Source of the DNA: Nitrosomonadaceae bacterium
Lineage (GTDB): Bacteria > Pseudomonadota > Gammaproteobacteria > Burkholderiales > Nitrosomonadaceae
Length of the DNA: 8,106 nucleotides
Assembly (NCBI GenBank): GCA_919902625.1
Contig: CAKKRO010000079.1
Location: forward strand, 1 to 8,106
Reading direction: 5' to 3'
In this document: in pieces, positions 5,187-8,106 of the stretch
How the letters are laid out: each line of letters starts with the position of its first letter
Position numbering within the stretch: position 1 is the first letter of the stretch
The notes under the pieces: generated by a model
Told to the model about the DNA's origin: nothing
The model's input: the letters and a program-made list of their open reading frames with translations, nothing else
Databases searched by the model: none
Translations under genes and position numbers: made by a program

Positions 5187-6923
5187 TTAATCAATCACGT
5201 TATTTTTTATAAAGCGCTGTACGGTTTCAAGCAGCACTTCATTATCCGGATCTTTCTCTAAGGCGGAACGCCAAATATCTTTAGCATTTTCTTTAGCGCC
5301 CCGCACCCAAAGCACTTCCCCCAAGTGCGCTGCAATTTCTGGATCTGGGCGAGCCGCAAAAGCAATGTTCAAGTAATTCAATCCATCAACAAAATTACCC
5401 ATGCGATAGTATACCCAGCCCAAGCTATCTATAATATAAGGATCCTCTGGGGAAAGCTCAACCGCTCTCTTGATTAATTTCAAGGCTTCAGGCAACTGAA
5501 TGCCGCGTTCAGCAAAACTGTAACCCAACGCATTGTAGGCGTGCGCATTGTCGGGTTTGAGTTGTATCAGTTTACGCAGATCCTGCTCAAGGATATTGAA
5601 CTTGCCAAGCTTATCCGCTGTCAATGCACGATCATAAAGCAGCTCGGGATAATCCGGCAATTTCTTTAAGCCATCATCCAACAAATCAAAAACCTCCTGA
5701 TGGGCTTTAGATCTGCGCAAAATTTGCGCTTCCGCCAATATCAAATGGGCGGCCTGCTGATCATTGGCTGCCGGAAGTTTCTGTAAATGCTCGCGCGCTT
5801 CTTTCAAATAGCCTTTTAAAGCCAACAAATCCGCATAACGAATCTGTGCCGGTAAATAACGGCCGCCACTTTTTACCATTTGATAGGATTCCATCGCCAT
5901 ATCAGGGCGTTTTGTTTCCTCATAGATCTGTGCCAGGTGGAAATGCACTGCGCCTGGATCCTTATATCCCAGATCAAGCGCCTTTTTAAAACTGGTCTCT
6001 GTGATATCAAAATCCCCCATTTCTGTGGCTAACAACCCAATGGCCAACATGATTTCAGCATCTTCTGGATTCTTATCCAACAACTGTTGCAGCTGCTCCC
6101 GCGCCAGATCAACATGGTTATCGCCGATTAATACCCGGGTATACGCTATCCTCATTTCATTTGCAGCAGGATATTTTTTCAGATAATTACGATAAAATTC
6201 ACTCGCATCGGTGCTTGAAATACGTTGCAATATCCTTCCGTTATGAATGGCTGCAATTTCCCAATCGGGACGCAAAGCAAGCGCACGCTGCATTTCATCC
6301 AAAGCCAGCTGATGCTCACTGGCAAACCATGCTGCCTGAGAAATGGCGAAGTGCACTTCCGGCACATCCGTATAGGGTTGAGAGAGTTGCCGTATTAACT
6401 GCAGTGTTGCCGCTTTGTTCGGATTCCGTGACAACAGCTGGTTTAATTGCATAAATGCATTACCCACATTGTCTTTCTCGGAGGCTAATAATTTTTCCAG
6501 GTGAGGCCGCGCCGCATCCAGCTTGCCTAGATTTACCAATAATGCCGCAATGGTTTGACGGGCATCTGCTGAATCAGGATCAAGTTCAACCCACAGCGTC
6601 GCGGCTTGTTCTACTGCAAAGGGGTATCCTGCATGCAGGGCAATTTCGGTGGCACGTTTAGCTATGCGAGGATCGCGAGTCGATTTTGCCAATTTAACAT
6701 AGCGGCTAACCGCAATATCAAGATTGCCTCGCTGCAGGGCGGTCTCACCCACTAAAAAATCAAATAAAATGGGGGCGGTCAATTCCTGCTTGGGCAAATT
6801 CAGTTGACTGACTTCTTCCTGTTCGTTGGATTCTCCTGTTTCTTTTATCCCATTTTTAGTAGGAATCTGCGCGCAGGCAGTAAGTCCAGACAGCAATAAC
6901 ACGCATAGAATTTTAAATTTCAT
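5187..6923 (-). CDS. TPR-repeat outer-membrane-type lipoprotein
   Basis: The 578-residue protein begins with a lipoprotein signal peptide: basic MKFK, a hydrophobic core, and the lipobox LTAC with Cys17. Ala at the following position, rather than Asp, fits outer-membrane sorting by Lol. An acidic, Gln/Glu-rich linker (about 20-48) precedes a long helical region with many tetratricopeptide repeats, clearest at 288-321, 325-352, 457-490 (NALGYSFAERG then AVELSPEDP), 498-525 (DSLGWVYYRMGN) and 531-562 (HLGEVLWVRG then ALEKDPDN). TPRs are protein-protein interaction scaffolds, and no catalytic domain is seen. The family is widespread next to lolB in betaproteobacteria, but I know no established function. 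I chose the ATG at 6921-6923 because it starts the signal peptide exactly; an upstream TTG at 6965 would add 14 residues. A GGA lies about eight bases before the ATG. Confidence 0.93.
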   Translation of the reverse strand: MKFKILCVLLLSGLTACAQIPTKNGIKETGESNEQEEVSQLNLPKQELTAPILFDFLVGETALQRGNLDIAVSRYVKLAKSTRDPRIAKRATEIALHAGYPFAVEQAATLWVELDPDSADARQTIAALLVNLGKLDAARPHLEKLLASEKDNVGNAFMQLNQLLSRNPNKAATLQLIRQLSQPYTDVPEVHFAISQAAWFASEHQLALDEMQRALALRPDWEIAAIHNGRILQRISSTDASEFYRNYLKKYPAANEMRIAYTRVLIGDNHVDLAREQLQQLLDKNPEDAEIMLAIGLLATEMGDFDITETSFKKALDLGYKDPGAVHFHLAQIYEETKRPDMAMESYQMVKSGGRYLPAQIRYADLLALKGYLKEAREHLQKLPAANDQQAAHLILAEAQILRRSKAHQEVFDLLDDGLKKLPDYPELLYDRALTADKLGKFNILEQDLRKLIQLKPDNAHAYNALGYSFAERGIQLPEALKLIKRAVELSPEDPYIIDSLGWVYYRMGNFVDGLNYLNIAFAARPDPEIAAHLGEVLWVRGAKENAKDIWRSALEKDPDNEVLLETVQRFIKNNVID

Positions 6924-7339
6924 GAAAAATCCAATTGATTTCCAAATATAAGATAATAGATACAACTATTCCATAATGCCTAAAAGATCCATGAAATTAA
7001 ATAGCTTAATATCATTCTTTATCCAATAGACTTTCCATTCATTGGTAAACTCTTACCCTGATAATGATGAGCAGCATATTCTACTTTTATACCGACAATA
7101 AAGTGAATAAATAATTATTTAGCCTTGTCATATTTCAACCGCCATCAAAAGCACAATTAAAATTGTGCGCAAAAGGATCATCGATTAATTTATGATAGTC
7201 AAATGCTGAGAACAACATTAAATCATGAAAGTTCACATCAATTCTTACTGTACATAATAATATAAGTAGCAGCCTGGAACTTGCCGGACTTAAGTCTGCA
7301 GATTCCTGGCTCCCGCCATCCTCTTTAACGCACCCTACG
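6924..7339. other. divergent intergenic region between the TPR gene and lnt
   Basis: About 416 AT-rich bases separate the two divergently transcribed genes and must hold both promoters. I find no tRNA, no convincing ORF and no riboswitch. A perfect inverted repeat lies at 7151-7168. A possible plus-strand promoter near lnt is TTCACA (7232-7237) with CATAAT (7253-7258), but its 15-base spacing is short, so it is weak. No defensible minus-strand promoter for the TPR gene was found. Confidence 0.6.
7151..7168. promoter_or_regulatory. perfect 8-base inverted repeat, possible operator
   Basis: GCACAATT and AATTGTGC flank the two bases AA. The tight spacing suits a dimeric DNA-binding regulator better than an RNA hairpin, and its place in the middle of a divergent promoter region is typical of an operator. 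No regulator gene is present in the window, so the binding protein is unknown. Confidence 0.4.
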
Positions 7340-8106
7340 TTGACACGATTGAAGAATCTTTACCTCAAGCTGATGATTATTTTTTTACTGGGTATACTGA
7401 CTGTACTCGGTTTTGCGCCATTCTATCTTTTCCCGGTACCCGTCATCACACTGGCCTTATTGCTTGGATTCTGCCGCAAAAGCCGGACTCCGCTGCAAGC
7501 AGCATTAATGGGATTTTGTTTTGGCATGGGATTATTTAGTGCGGGAGTAACCTGGATCTATGTCAGTTTGCATGATTTTGGCGCAATGCCCATGCCCATC
7601 GCCGTAATTGCACTGATCATATTATGTGCTTATCTGGCAATATTTCCCGCTTTAAGTATCGGGATATTAGCCAGGTTTCGTTTAGCCTCGCCGTTCGTCT
7701 GGGCATCAATAGCTGCTGCACTATGGATGTTGTTTGAATGGCTGCGCGGCAGTCTGTTTACCGGTTTTCCATGGCTTGCGCTGGGTTATTCGCAAGCGCC
7801 TTTCAGCCCATTGGCGGGGTTTGCACCCATAACCGGTGTTTATGGTATCTCACTTGTTGTGGTATTCAGCGCTGCCCTGCTTTTCATCTGGTTTGAAAAG
7901 GGTCTTAGAAAATGGCGTTATGGATTGCCTTTTATGCTGATCTGGCTCAGCGGTTTTTGTTTGCAATCCATTGAATGGGTCAAACCAGAGGGAGAACCGG
8001 TAACGGTCAGCTTGCTGCAAGGCAATATTGCTCAGGATATGAAATGGCGGGAAGATCATCTCGAGAATACCATGGAGACTTACGCCAAACTCGTTCTGGA
8101 AAGTGA
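7340..8106 (+). CDS. lnt: apolipoprotein N-acyltransferase, N-terminal part
   Basis: Lnt is an inner-membrane enzyme that transfers an acyl chain from phospholipid to the N-terminal cysteine of lipoproteins, the last maturation step before Lol export. The frame stays open to the right edge (255 codons). It shows a run of hydrophobic membrane segments, then the Lnt-specific stretch LRGSLFTGFPWLALGYSQ (about 138-155), followed by LAGFAPITGVYG, and the start of the carbon-nitrogen hydrolase domain, SLLQGNIAQDMKW (about 225-237). The catalytic Glu-Lys-Cys triad should lie just beyond the window. The start is uncertain: TTG at 7340 or 7349 gives a short basic lead (TRLKNLYLK) before the first membrane helix, as in homologues, while the first ATG, at 7373, would begin inside that helix. 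None has a clear Shine-Dalgarno. The adjacent corC often seen with lnt is absent upstream. Confidence 0.9.
   Translation, partial: MTRLKNLYLKLMIIFLLGILTVLGFAPFYLFPVPVITLALLLGFCRKSRTPLQAALMGFCFGMGLFSAGVTWIYVSLHDFGAMPMPIAVIALIILCAYLAIFPALSIGILARFRLASPFVWASIAAALWMLFEWLRGSLFTGFPWLALGYSQAPFSPLAGFAPITGVYGISLVVVFSAALLFIWFEKGLRKWRYGLPFMLIWLSGFCLQSIEWVKPEGEPVTVSLLQGNIAQDMKWREDHLENTMETYAKLVLES

Noticed and set aside
5052..5261. 69-codon plus-strand frame across the palindromic element
   Set aside because: It is made of the repeat itself plus the antisense end of the TPR gene, with no ribosome site or known domain.

Overview
This window looks like a chromosomal housekeeping region of a betaproteobacterium, most likely a Nitrosomonas-like member of the Nitrosomonadales. 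The basis is the gene order ispE - tRNA-Gln - prs - rplY preceded by lolB, which is a typical betaproteobacterial arrangement, together with protein sequences of that style and a moderate base composition. The genus is an inference from familiarity; no search was run.

Layout. Positions 1-4834 read leftwards on the minus strand and look like one long transcription unit in the order minC, minD, minE, lolB, ispE, tRNA-Gln(UUG), prs, rplY (rplY runs off the left edge). A good sigma70-type promoter (4852-4879) sits just upstream of minC, and no convincing terminator is visible inside the run. Gaps are short: minD and minE overlap by 4 bases, minE to lolB is about 25 bases, and ispE to the tRNA is 6 bases. 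Upstream of the min promoter is a 145-base, nearly full-length palindromic element (5015-5159) that resembles a MITE or REP-like interspersed repeat. Next, still on the minus strand, comes a 578-residue TPR-repeat lipoprotein (5187-6923). A 416-base divergent intergenic region separates it from the start of lnt, which is on the plus strand and cut by the right edge before its catalytic glutamate.

Functions. MinCDE places the division septum at midcell. LolB inserts lipoproteins into the outer membrane, Lnt completes lipoprotein acylation, and the TPR protein is itself a predicted lipoprotein, so three of the genes concern lipoproteins. IspE acts in the MEP isoprenoid pathway, Prs makes PRPP for nucleotides, histidine and tryptophan, and L25 is a 5S rRNA-binding ribosomal protein.

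Points of interest. The min cassette lies where related genomes usually have the TPR gene directly beside lolB, and the palindromic element is at that junction. There are several probable TTG starts: minD is well supported by a strong Shine-Dalgarno, lolB has no ATG or GTG at all before its lipobox, and lnt is uncertain. A perfect 8-base inverted repeat lies in the tpr/lnt divergent region. I see no phage, CRISPR, toxin-antitoxin or obviously novel multi-gene system here.
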